Assembly: GCA_016584305.1 (NCBI GenBank)
Contig: JACEEZ010004805.1
Coordinates: 68,501 to 132,500, forward strand
From: Chionoecetes opilio
Lineage: Eukaryota; Arthropoda; Malacostraca; Decapoda; Majidae
Length of the DNA stretch: 64,000 nucleotides
Direction of reading: 5' to 3'
Made by a program: the position numbers and the translations under genes. How positions within the stretch are numbered: position 1 is the stretch's first letter; each line of letters opens with the position of its first letter. Positions 13,801 to 24,896 of this stretch are shown here, in pieces. Under the pieces are notes generated by a model, which had not been told where the DNA came from, did not search any database, and was given only the letters and a program-made list of their open reading frames with translations.

Positions 13801-16800
13801 AGTGGGATGTTAGTACTACTGGTCTATAGTTCTTGGCCAAGCCTTTGCTGCCCCCTTTGTATATGGGTGTAATTATGCCAGTTTTGAGTGACTGGCACAG
13901 AGCCAGCTTCTAGGGACTTGTCACTCAGTAGTTTCAGTGGTAGTGCTAACTGGTGTTTACAGTGTTTAAGTACTGTGCATGGAAGCCATCTGGCCCTGCA
14001 GCTGAGTGTGGTGCTACCTTATCAATGGCTGCAATGATGTCTTCTGTTGTTGTAGTTACTGATGTAAGCAGGTGTTCTGGCTTTTGAGGTACTACAAAGA
14101 AAGAAGATGGTCGTCAATTTTCTGGGCCTCATTTGGTGGGCTGAAGGAATCTTCGTACTGTTGTTTGAGCATCTTGGCAATTTCCCCTGGTTCACTTTCA
14201 AAATCTCCATTTTCCTTCATAAGTGGACCTATTGAAGATACTTTCTTGAGCTTCTTTTTGGCATAAGCATAGAAGAATTTGCTGTTTACCTTAATGTGCT
14301 CTATTGCTTGTAGTTCTTCCCATTTTCTTTCCTCTTCATGGGACAGAATATGCATCATCTCAATCTCCTCAAGCTTCTGATGTAGTTTAGCGAGGGTGAG
14401 GCTGTGGAGTGTCTTCTTTAGCTTGGCTCTTGTTAAGGATCTTTTCTTCATTAGAATTTTCCTGTCCCGAGGGATCTGTTTTCTCACGTGACTGTTCTTT
14501 GGGGTTTTGTGGGGCACATTATTTTTGCAGACTTCCAGGCATCTCTTTAGGAAGATATCGAGAGCTTCACATGTGTTCTTCCCTTTAAAAAGTGCCGGCC
14601 AGTCAGTTGCAAGTTCTCCCAGTTTGTCCCAGTCTATCTCATTGCTATAGAAGTTGAGATCACTGAGGGAAGTGTTTAACCTCTGGTTCAATGGTGCCTG
14701 AATTTTTGGAGGTGTTGAGAGACTATTGGTGGTGACTTAGATTAGGCAGTGGTCCGACATTATTGTTTGAATTATTTCATAAGAGTGGACTAGCTCAAAA
14801 TTGTTGCTTAACAGCAGGTCCAGGGTATTATTACCTCTGGTAGGATCCTCGATGAACTGCGTCAAGTAGCAGGTTTCGATGATGGATATTAATTCCTTTG
14901 CTTGCTGTTTCTCTTCCCTGGATCCTCCGTTGATTTTCATTGAAGGCCATGCAATGCAGGGCAAGTTAAAGTCCCCTGTGATTATGACTTCTGTAGAGGG
15001 AGTTGGCAGATTATGCATGAGTGCCCATATTTTTGTTGTGACCTCCCTAAACTTTTCTTCAGTTGTATTTGGGGGCCGGTATAGGGTTGTTAGGGTTTGA
15101 TCCGTTTTCTTAATGAACACTGCAAGTAATTCTGTTGTGCCGTTAGAGAAAGATATCAGAGTTTCCGCATTTGCTGCCATGTCTTCCCTTAGGTAAACAG
15201 CTACGCCTCCATGGCTCCTGCCTATCCTGTCTGCTCTGAACAGGGTAAAGTTTTGCATATGAACTTCTGCATCCAATATGTTATTATTAAGGTGTGTTTC
15301 TGTCCTTGGCAAATATGAATACATATTAAGGGAAGCATCTGTCAATATAAATAGATATAGATAGATCTATAAGATTGAAATATGTAGTCTGAAACTTCCT
15401 GAGCAGTGATATAACTAACCTCTTTTTGTGCTGCAGCCAAGTTTCAGCACAAAATGCTCAATAATCACGTAGTTTTGAGTAGTTTCCCCACTCACCCCAC
15501 TTTCTATGTCAGTGCTATTATAAAATTAGTAAAAAAAAAAAATCCGTGAATAGCATAGGAAGGCCCTTAGTTATGGCAGAGGAGTGAGAGTCAAGGCAGC
15601 CCTGAGAATTGGATGCTGCAATGTCAATGAGTTAAATGAAAAATGCGAGAGAAGAATGGTCATAAAAGATAGTATGGGAAGAGGAATGAGTGTGGTTGGG
15701 CTGAGTGAAGCTGAGAGAGGGCAGGGTTGAATGTGGTGTGAGCAGAATGGACGTGGCAGAGTAGTGAGAATGTATGTAGAAGATTTTGGTATGACTTGTA
15801 AAGGAGAGGTAGTGAACTATTAAGTGGTGGAAATGGTGGAGAGCAACACTGAAAGGTTTTAGACTTATAGTGAAGTATGTATTGAAAAGATTTTTAGATT
15901 TATTGTTTGATTATCTATAATTTTTGTGTGTTGATTCGAAAACTTTTTTTTTTTTCAACAACGAAAATATAATCATATCTTCTTCTCAGTGCCAGAGACA
16001 AAAGAAGCAGCCCTTGTGACTTCTTTACTACCAAAGCCTGAAGCCAGTGACAAAATGGATGTTTTGTCATCTTATGCTGAAGACATCATAATTAAAGAAG
16101 GTGGTTCATGTTTACGCTTGTTTTTAAGTAGTTTTGTATTTGCTAACTGGTAATTATATTGAAAGCACTAACTCATCACTAAATCACAGAATTATTTAAA
16201 GGATTAATATTTACATACATATTGTAAGGTGTCATTTAAAAAAGTTCTTTCAAAAAGTTTATTTCCAAAAGTTAGAAGTTCTTAACATGAATTGTTATGG
16301 GTATCCTTTTTGTGTATCACTAGTGAACAAATTATTATCCTTTAACCTTTTCACTTTGCCACTTGCTATTTCTCACAGACTAATCCTGGACTTGTATCTC
16401 CCCTCTGTTACTAGAAATATAATATGCATTGGTATGTTACAGAGAGTGATGTGGACCGAGACACCAATACTGATATATCTGTGCCTTCTTACTGTTCTCG
16501 TGGAAGCTCGCCTATGGTTTTTTTTGCTGATACCAAAGTTGGAATTCTTGAACAGAGTCAAGCAGGTACAGTATATGTAATGTTAACTTGACTCATTGCT
16601 GATACAAGCTTATGTGCAATGAAAGCGCGTATGAAAGATGTGGCATGGAAGTGTGTGCAAATGGAGTGACATGTGGATTGATGAAATGGGTGAATAGAAA
16701 TACATTGAGATGGTTTGGGTTTACCATTATGCTACAAATATAAACGTAAAAATGTATAACGAACGTAGCAGTGTATAATGACATAGCTCTATCCCACGAC

Positions 16801-19800
16801 CAGTAGTCATGATATATAACACATAGAAACTCATTGTATAAAAGGATCAGATTTTTTATTTTTTATTGGTAAAGCATTCAATAAAATATATACCAATGAA
16901 TCAAATTTTTCAGGGCCGTGTGTTGAGGAAAGAGTGGAATCAAAGTCATTTCAAGATGTCCCACAAAGTTGCCAGACTTCCTGCTCTGCGAAGACAAATA
17001 CTGTGGGATGTATGACCCAGTCCTCAGTAAGTGATTACCTCCTTAGTAGTGAAGCCTCAGTAAGGCTTTTGATAGTTTAGTATTCTTACCATCAGAGGAT
17101 ACTTTTGAGATTCATTAATTAAAGGGGAAAATGTTCATGCTAAAGGGTGTCATAAATGAACTGAAACTCCCTTTCAAGAAGATTGACAGTATTCAAGATG
17201 GTATGCACAGATCTAGTGAATTACTTAATATTGAAAGTCACGTGGAATCTGAAAACCATACTTTTATGTAAATTAGTATCATGAGTCGCCTCTCCATGGA
17301 CAAATAAGTCCCCTTCAAGAATATCACTACTCATGAATAATGACTTCAGAGATTCATTCATGTTGCAAGATCCTCATCAGCATAGTACCACATCGCAAGG
17401 AACAAATAATGACCAATGTTAAAAACGTTTCAGTATTTCAAAAAATTTCAAACATCTTTGCAGTCTCAACAAGAGAGTATGAGTCCTGAGTCACCAATCC
17501 GCTTGCTGAACTCCATCCTTGATACCCAACTGAATACTACAAGCGAGGATGTTGCAGTGTCACAAGAGTCTTCAAGTAACCAATCCAAACCTTCCAAGCC
17601 TGATTCTACTGGATTCTACATAGATGAGGCTGTCAGTATGAACGAAGATTTATGTGAGAAGAGTACAGCCAATATGGAAAACACTTTTGAAATAGGTAAG
17701 TGAAAACTTTTGAATAATGGATGCAGATTGGTAGGAAAGAAAAGGAAGGTGTATGATAGCAAGACACCATTTAACACACTATGAGCCATTGTGGTGTACT
17801 TTCAGGGTGTTGATATACAGTGCGCTGGTATCCTTGCATCTACAAATATTTGGTGAAGCTCAAATTCACAAGTAGTCTTTGCACCACATTGCACTTGTGT
17901 GTAGGTAGATGAAGATGAATACTCAACGATTTGCCGATGGATCACAAGGACTTAGAGTACATTGCCTTATATTCCCTCCCTGCCTTTCCCCTTCTTATTG
18001 TATATGATAATGTGTGATGATGATATGAATGAAAAGATGAAGGGCGAGAGGTGATAACAGTCTGGTGGATGTTTACTGAACCTTGGCTACGGGGGCAAAG
18101 TTTTTGTCATCTTCCATCAAGGCAGGAGAGGGAAAAAGGTTATTAAGTCGTCCTCAGTCATATCCTGAACATTATCGGTATCTGTGGAAGGAGGTGGTGT
18201 TTTGTGCCACCCCACATGTTTGGGAGAAGGCCTTATGACAACTTGGGAATTTCAAAGATTTTATCCTGAATTGCATTAGGGGGTAAAATGGGGTAGATGA
18301 TTGCATATGGTTGGGGTTAATGGATACCTTTTATTTGATGATCTTTGAATATTTCTAAATCTTCTCAATAAACTATGTAAAGTATAAAAAGATATTTCAC
18401 ATTTTCAGGGAAGAGTGGGTGCAGTGAGGGTTGTAGAAGCGACAAATGCTTTGCTGCAGAAGAGACAGACAAGAGAACTGGAGCCACCAAGTCAAGCCCA
18501 CGGCGGACATGTTGGTTTTCTTGTCTTGTACCAGTTTTCATTTTGCTGTTTTGTTTTAGATGGAAAGATTATATGAGAAAGCATTTTAAAGTTACTGTTT
18601 TTGATCAGTTATACCTGATGAAATATTTTATCTACAGACCCCGGCCCCATTCGACGCCAAGTTGTGAGGACCAGTAGTGGTGACAAAAAAACAATTATGA
18701 TTGTGAACAAAGCATCTCTGAAGAATTTACAAGCCAGAGGTCTGATTAAACCCATAAGAAAATGTAAGTATTCACTTGTGAACTGTTAATACCACTCTAA
18801 AATAGGTAAACTCTAAAATTATACTTTTTCGTAAGATTTATAAATATTTTTATAGGATTGACATATATTATTTTCATTATTATTATTATTATTTCTTTAT
18901 ATATAAGACCCTCTGCTAATCATATAGGGTGGCACAAATTGCTGATTTTATTTTTTTCTATAGCTACTACCTTGATATAATTCTAAGAAAAGATGGATAG
19001 GTAGCCTACACATCTTAATGAATGTGAAAACAAAAGGAAAGTGTCGAAGGAGCATGTATTATGGACGGTGCTGTTATGTCAATATTTTTATGTCATTTAA
19101 GCTTGTGTTTTCAGATATGACAAAGCATCCAAATGCTGTGCAGTCTTTGAAGAACACCACTCAATATAGTTCAGTCAGTTCTGACAATCCATCGAGATTG
19201 TCCCAGTCTGAAGATTTACTTCCCTTGAAAGAAGCAGACACGAGCAGGAGGAGTTCCTCCATCCCCACAACACAGCCAGCCACTGATGAACATTGTGATA
19301 ACGAGTCATGCTCAGAATCCAGGCATGAACTTCATGCATCTAGTCATACTTCTCAAACTCCTAAACTTCAGCCTCCAAACCAAGACTCTCAGGCACCTGT
19401 CACAGTGTCTTGGGCTCCTGTCAATGGGTCAAATGCATTATCCTTTACATTCACTGTTACTCTTCCCACGGGAGTCGCAACACCTCCAGGCACTAGCCTT
19501 GATGCTCTGCAAATAGCAACTTCACTTTTGAATAATAGTGCTAACTGTACAGTCAATCCGCCTAATTCACAAGCCAGAGATAATTTTGACTCAAATCAAA
19601 TGCCAAACAAACAATCACCAAATAACTCAGTAATATCTTCAGAGCTGAGAACAAAAGCAAGTAACGAATCATTATCAATACATTCTACCACATCTGCCTT
19701 AACATCTCTGGATCCTTTGCAAATCAATGCATCTACGGTCTCAACAAAATACGGGCTTTTATCTCCTGTAGTTAGGACTCATAATCCATTATTTGGATGT

Positions 19801-20409
19801 GAAACCTCAAGTGTTTGCAAGGAGCTAACCCATAAGACAAAATGTCCTTCAGGGAAACAAACTGATATAGATTATGATTGCTGTTCTTCAATGAATACAA
19901 GTTCAATGAAAAATCCATCGACTGCAAGCCTAACACATAAACATCCTACTCCCCACTCCTTATATGTCACCACCCCAGGATTGTCTAGTGAGGCGAGCAG
20001 TGTAAAGAAAATAGCTCACTACAGCAAAGGTCTAAAAGAAAGTAAGGAAAATCAGCCAACTAAAACAAGGCCTCAAAATACAGAGAGTGTGCAATGGATT
20101 GCTCTGCCAACTGTACCTGTTCGTCAGCCTAAGTCATCATCGTGTGGAACATCTGAGCAAGTACACCAAGCAGGTTTTATCAGAAAATGTCAATTGTCCA
20201 ACACAACTCTTCATTCTTCAGAGCAGTTCAGTGCCGTGTATGGAGCCCCTCCTATGACATCACGAGAGCAGCAAGGTATGTCAACTAGAATGACCGTTTC
20301 ATCTTTCATCATTACTTCTATCATCCTCTTAATCCACAATAAGCAGGATAGGGTATATATTTTGATTTTAATATTGAAATTATCAGTCATATTAGGAAAA
20401 ATAAGGGAG

Positions 20410-20447
<38 letters not shown>

Positions 20448-21937
20448 GTATTATCTCCCGGAGGCATACAGACAAAAAAAAGCAACAACAACAAGACAAA
20501 GTACTAGAAAAAACAACATAATATAGGCACATTAGGGGACATAGTATCAAAGTGCATATAGTACATAGGGTATACATACATGGACACCTGTGCTACCGCA
20601 CATTCTGCACAAAACAGCAGGCCCAGCCACCGCTGTTGTATAGGTCAACATACATAGGCCGAGCTCTGCCTGACGGAGGGGATGATGGAGTTGGCAGAGA
20701 GATATGCTATCCAGCTTCAATTTCCCCTTCAGTCAGTGGGCATAAGTTTCCTACGTGTTTGGTTTGGTGAGGGAAACCTGCTTGAAACTCACAACATCAA
20801 TCACATGTTTGTTCTGATGCTTTTATTCATATAAATTTATTTGGGTACAGTCTGTTCTTATTTCAAGCATGTTCACATAATGCGACTTTGGAATATAAAT
20901 GCATATCACCATTACAATAATTAGGCGAGTCAAAAAATGTGCTAGTAATTGATTTAACCAGCATTTTCCTTTCAAAACCACACAATGCATCCATATGTAT
21001 CAACATCTCAATGTCCCTTTATTTGATCATGTTTGTAACTTTGTATGTTTCTGTAGGTAATTCTTATGAACAATCAGTAATATTAGATTTTCTGTGGTCT
21101 TAGCATTATAAAAAAAAACTTCCCATATAAATCACTAATAGTCAAAATATACCAAAGATTAGCAAGGAATTGTAAATGTTTATACAATGTAGAGTAGAAT
21201 TTCATTCTATCATATTGAATAGTTTTAGTTTTCTTTTTTTCATTTGCATATCCAATTATCTTGTTTCAACAACTTGTTCTTCCCCTACAGGCAAAAAACT
21301 GCACCTTCCACCTCCGTACAGATCACCTAACAAAGACCTCAAACGTAGATACGGTCGCCTTCTGAATAGACACAGACATAGATATTACTTGTTAATGAAA
21401 AGATACAAATTCCTTGAGGAAAAATATTCTGCTGTTAAGGATGTTGGAACACCTCAACAAATTATCATAGATGCTAAAAAGTTCTTATCAGAAGAACACA
21501 TTCTTTTTCTTGAGAGTCAAATGTTTTTAAGAAACCGACCTGGAACAGGTAATAGATTCTCAAGAAAATTCATGAAGCTCATGATAGAATACTATAAGCG
21601 AAGTGCAGCTGGATACAGATATCTAAGGACGATATTTACCATTCCATCTGTGAAAACTATCCAAAAGTGGCTCAAGAAACCATTTGAGTGTAGGGACTTC
21701 TCTGAGGGTGCACTTGAAGACTCCAAAGAGGACTCTGAATCGGGCAGTGATGATGAACTTTTTCTACCACAGAAGAGAAAGCATGACATTTGCCAAGATT
21801 CTAAGTCTTATGTAAACTTTTCCCAATCAAAAGTACCAGTTCTAAACCTGGAATATGAAGATAACTCACTTGATGATTACGACTCTGAAGAATCTGGCCT
21901 TGAAGAAATGGAATATGAAAATGAACATAGGAGATGA
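10819..21937 (+). CDS. THAP zinc-finger protein with P-element/THAP9-like helix-turn-helix (tandem copy 1)
   Basis: Ten exons join in frame: 10819-10916, 12108-12283, 15990-16100, 16443-16565, 16914-17026, 17464-17695, 18409-18510, 18638-18763, 19115-20275 and 21291-21937, giving about 962 aa. All junctions are GT-AG. Residues 1-90 form a THAP domain: C7-x4-C12, C61-x2-H64, the FP motif (HSFP), a conserved W and a terminal ALPMP. The middle is Ser/Thr-rich and low in structure. The last exon has a basic, coiled-coil-like stretch (about 764-800) and a helix-turn-helix resembling the DNA-binding region of P-element/THAP9 transposases (about 810-877; FLSEEHILFLESQ, YRYLRTIFTIPS, TIQKWL). It ends in an acidic tail with a basic PQKRK patch. 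No RNase H-like catalytic domain follows, so it is probably a nuclear DNA-binding protein derived from a transposase. Introns carry a hAT-like MITE and LINEs. The initiator ATG is the first in frame after a probable 5' UTR acceptor. Confidence 0.85.
11249..11794. mobile_element. hAT-like MITE with intact 8-bp target duplication
   Basis: A 546-bp element starts CAGAGCTGGGCA and ends TGCCCAGTTCTG, so its termini are inverted repeats with one mismatch. It is flanked on both sides by CCTACGTG (11241-11248 and 11795-11802), a perfect 8-bp TSD. The interior is built of palindromic TATTTAAATACA-type motifs near both ends, with a non-repetitive centre. There is no transposase. It lies in intron 1 of the upstream THAP gene. 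Confidence 0.9.
12425..15345 (-). pseudogene. Broken non-LTR retrotransposon ORF (endonuclease and reverse transcriptase), CR1/Jockey group
   Basis: Read on the minus strand, 15345-14737 encodes an exonuclease/endonuclease/phosphatase-type domain lacking its N-terminus, with the catalytic-type motifs ITGDFN and MSDHCLI. Next, 14691-14092 is a linker, and 13840-12425 encodes a reverse transcriptase with KNYRPV, YLDFAKAFDKVDH, GVPQGSVLGP and the FADD box, then the C-terminal thumb ending at a stop. Stops and frame changes separate the three blocks, and the 5' end is missing. The element lies antisense within intron 2 of the upstream THAP gene. Motif order fits the CR1/Jockey lineage; the exact clade is not determined. 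It is not expected to be active. Confidence 0.9.
15555..15860 (+). mobile_element. Fragment of a second LINE (endonuclease region)
   Basis: The plus strand reads ALRIGCCNVNELNEKCERRM followed by a VVGLSEAE-like block, then stops. This is the start of a LINE endonuclease domain (consensus-like RIG-WNVNGL and GLSET). It is decayed and lies in the same intron as the antisense LINE, just before the third THAP-gene exon. Confidence 0.55.
20413..20445. repeat. (AAT)n microsatellite at the edge of a possible insert
   Basis: About eleven AAT units start just after the in-frame stop of the read-through of the ninth THAP-gene exon, in its last intron. The following 300 bp (to about 20760) are more GC-rich than the flanks and may be a short inserted repeat, but I see no termini. 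Confidence 0.7.
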
Positions 21938-22967
21938 CGAGTTACTGGTATGATTAAGAAACGTCACAGGTTACCATAGTCATTTATGGAGAAGATAATC
22001 TGATCAGAATGAGCGTTCAGTGATGAAGTGGTGAGTATTCGTTTATTGTGTTGTGTCAGAACCATACTTATTATAAGATACCAAAATAGTGATCATGATG
22101 GAGATCTGAGCTTCCTGAGGTGAATATCTTAAACTTTGTTGACTCTAGCTATCAACTTGGATGTCCCTGTCCTCCAGTCTAGTGTTTACATCAAAGCAAC
22201 ATGAATATGCTTTGTATTTATTCCCTTGTTTTCTGCTGATGTTATTCTTTTTATACATGTAGATCCAAACCTGTAGAAAAGGGAAATGAGATTTTTCATA
22301 AGACTGAGATATAAAGTATCTATGCATAAGAAATTTATTTTAATCATGAAATTTATAATAGACTGATAGAAATAAAGGAAAAATAGTAGCTGGAAAACTT
22401 ACAAGGAAAGAAAAGTGAAGCTTTAAGCCTGGAGGCTGCATATTCACCAAAGCTGGCTCAGATCTTTGCTGTGATTATATTGAACCCCATCTGTGAATTT
22501 GTAAAACTAAAGCTGAATCTACATGCTCAGAGTTTGCAAACTGAGTTTATCGAAGCTTAGTGGTATACTAACAAACATATGGTTGATTTGGTGGTAAAAT
22601 AGTAAACTATCTCCGGTGATATCAGAAGCCTTGCAATTCAGAGTAAAAGTTTTCTACTAGTACAAGTGTTTTGTGTATTGGGAAAAGTGAGTTATTTAAA
22701 GATGAGAGGTTATTTTTCTATGACACGTTTGTGAAATATTTATTGATAGGTAGCTACATATTACCGTCAAATGATATACGTACTTTCTGAATGAAGTATG
22801 CAATGAATTATGAATTAAAATTTCTTTAAGTAGATTAACTCAATGTTCTTTGTTTTATAGCCTGGCTCCTTACTTATCCCATTCTTTAACTGAATTTAAT
22901 CAAAAGGGACCCTAGAGTCAATGGCAAATGAAATGAAGAGACAGGAGGTTGATAGATATCTACTACA
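21938..22967 (+). other. 3' flank of the upstream THAP gene
   Basis: No coding sequence. A canonical AATAAA at 22371-22376, 434 bases after the stop, is a plausible polyadenylation signal. Other A-rich hexamers are present, so the mRNA end is uncertain. Confidence 0.4.
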
Positions 22968-23030
22968 GGAACTACCTCGTGTAGGTCTCACGGCCTCTTG
23001 TAGCCTCCTTATTTTCTTGTGTTCTTATGT
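22968..23030 (+). mobile_element. LINE 3' tail, second copy
   Basis: This repeats the tail at 1254-1319, with shared blocks CGTGTAGGTCTCA-GGCC and CTTATTTTCTTGTGTTCTTA. No ORF portion is retained, so it may be a very short 5'-truncated insertion or a SINE sharing the LINE tail. Confidence 0.6.
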
Positions 23031-23339
23031 ACTAGATTAATAATCCACCTCAAGCTTCAACTTGTTTAGGAAAAATAGTAGGAAATGAAGTAGATAGATA
23101 TGAATATAGATTTGCCAAGATGTATGTTTTGCAGGGACATGGATCATCTAAGCCAAGAGGGAGAGAGATGTGGTCCTGATCCTCTTAGAGTGAGTAAAAG
23201 CCATGAGAGGAACTACGAGTTTACGAGAGGCAGGTCAGGGAAGAGTGAGGTAAGTGACATCTGACTCAAGCCGTCAAGTATAGTGTGAGTGACATGACTT
23301 AAGCCATCAAAGTCTAATAGTGCGGCATGTTAGAAATAA

Positions 23340-23926
23340 CTTTAAAAAAAGGCCACTTTGAAAAAGCCGCCAGACGAAAGTTATTCCCGTTAGCCGCCAG
23401 AGGGGTCTGCCTTCACGCCACCGTCATCCCGCCATGATAGCAGTGCAATCGGTCCACTAAAGTTGATATTTCTATCATCCCAACAGTGGGTTGTCCTCCT
23501 ATTTTTGAAGTCCTTGGGCGTAGGAACGCTGTAAACACGTTTGTTTACATTGTGGAGGTGGCAGACGGACTTGTACCAGCTGGAACCAAGGACTTGTCAG
23601 GTCCTCAGTATTACAACAAGGCTAATAAACAATCAACAAATAGTGAGTAACATTTGATTAAGAGAGAAAGGATGACCAACAGGAAAGTAACTGAAGCACT
23701 TGTGATAAGTAGCAGATTGGCAGAACCGTTTGAATGATGTTGGTTACATTGGGTGTCAGTGTGTGTGCGAGTGTCTTCACCACATGCGGGATGCTGCCTG
23801 CATGATTATTTGTAGATCCAACACTTGCTTGTCAAAGCTTTACCTAGGGTAAGTATACTTCTCTAGACGGTAACTCTAGACTCCAGATTTCTCCAAAATT
23901 CCTTTAGGGAATTGGGTATTATTCTA
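23340..23926 (+). promoter_or_regulatory. Candidate promoter/5' UTR region of the downstream THAP gene
   Basis: A GC-richer stretch (23360-23600) precedes a strong donor-like GTGAGT at about 23641. The next credible acceptor is the AG just before the start codon at 24897. The region is therefore a candidate for the promoter and a non-coding first exon. Support is compositional and splice-motif only. Confidence 0.25.
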
Positions 23927-24492
23927 GTGTTTGCCCATACTCCCCCTCTCCCACAAAACAAGCTTGGGGACCTGGGGGAATGCGTAATATTTGGCTGGGG
24001 TACAAAATATGCGTCGCAACCACATAGTTTTTGAGTTAGGGGTGTTGAAAAAAGTCCTTAGATCTAGGGGAAATTAATTGGATTTCTTCTGAGTCCAGAG
24101 ACGTGTGAACCTGACGATCCTCACAGAATGATGACCGAAGTGTCGAGAACCCCTCCAACCCCCCGCTAGGAGGTTAGGTTAGATTTGGTTAAGTTAGGGT
24201 AGGTTATATTTAGGTAGGTTAGATTTTGTTAAGTTAGGTTAGGATAGATTGGTTTGGTTAGGTTAGCTTAGGTTAGGTTATCCGTGGGTCAAGCCCCCCG
24301 CTAGGTTAGGTTAAATTTGGCTAGGTTAGGCAAATTTCTCTAGATCTAAGACATTTTACCCCTCCCCCACACACACTAACTCTTAAATTACGGTTTTCTG
24401 ACGCATAATTTGTTCCCCACCCGAAAATCCCGCATTACCACAGGTCCCCAAACTTGTTTGGGGGAAGTGGGAGAGTATGGGCAAACACTAGA
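23927..24492. mobile_element. TIR element with TTAGG-like telomere-type core (copy B, most complete)
   Basis: The left arm 23927-24052 and right arm 24355-24492 are inverted copies of about 135 bp. Outer ends read TCTAGTGTTTGCCCATACTC and its complement; inner blocks include GGGGACCTG and the GCGTC/GACGC pair. Between them, 24165-24340 is an irregular array of TTAGG-type units (AGGTTAGGTTAGATTTGG and variants). There is no ORF. No clear target duplication is seen. The same arms occur at 1-141, and similar arms bound the CCTAA arrays at 35.1-38.1 kb. It lies between the two THAP genes. Confidence 0.7.
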
Positions 24493-24896
24493 GATTTACT
24501 GGGAATTGTATGGAGCAGTGGTTCTCAACGTTTTATGTCTCACCCACCCCTTTTCAAGATTCACGCTAGAACTTAGATTCATACAATCTGTATGGCATTT
24601 GCATTTCAGTTATAATTTTTTGTTGGTAAATTGAAGGGAAAAGTTTTGGCCATGAGTATATTCTACCCTTTAGCTTTACCATAACATAAGGAATTAAAGC
24701 AATATATTTCAGAAAGACAGAAACCATATCTAGAAAATTGGCTGCTAAAATTCTTATTGGGGGAAAAAAATTAAGAAGTGAAAATAACAATTATTTTTGG
24801 AAAGAAAGAAAATAAACATAGGAATGAAAAAAAATAGACATTAAGGAAGGCTGATTCAAGAATGTCTCATTAACCAGAACTTATACCAGATTCAGA

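Noticed and set aside
19018..19114. The long frame at 19018-20415 as a separate single-exon gene starting at 19018
   Set aside because: The part before 19115 is intron: a TTTTCAG acceptor precedes ATATGACAAAG, and the sister gene uses the identical junction at 30381.
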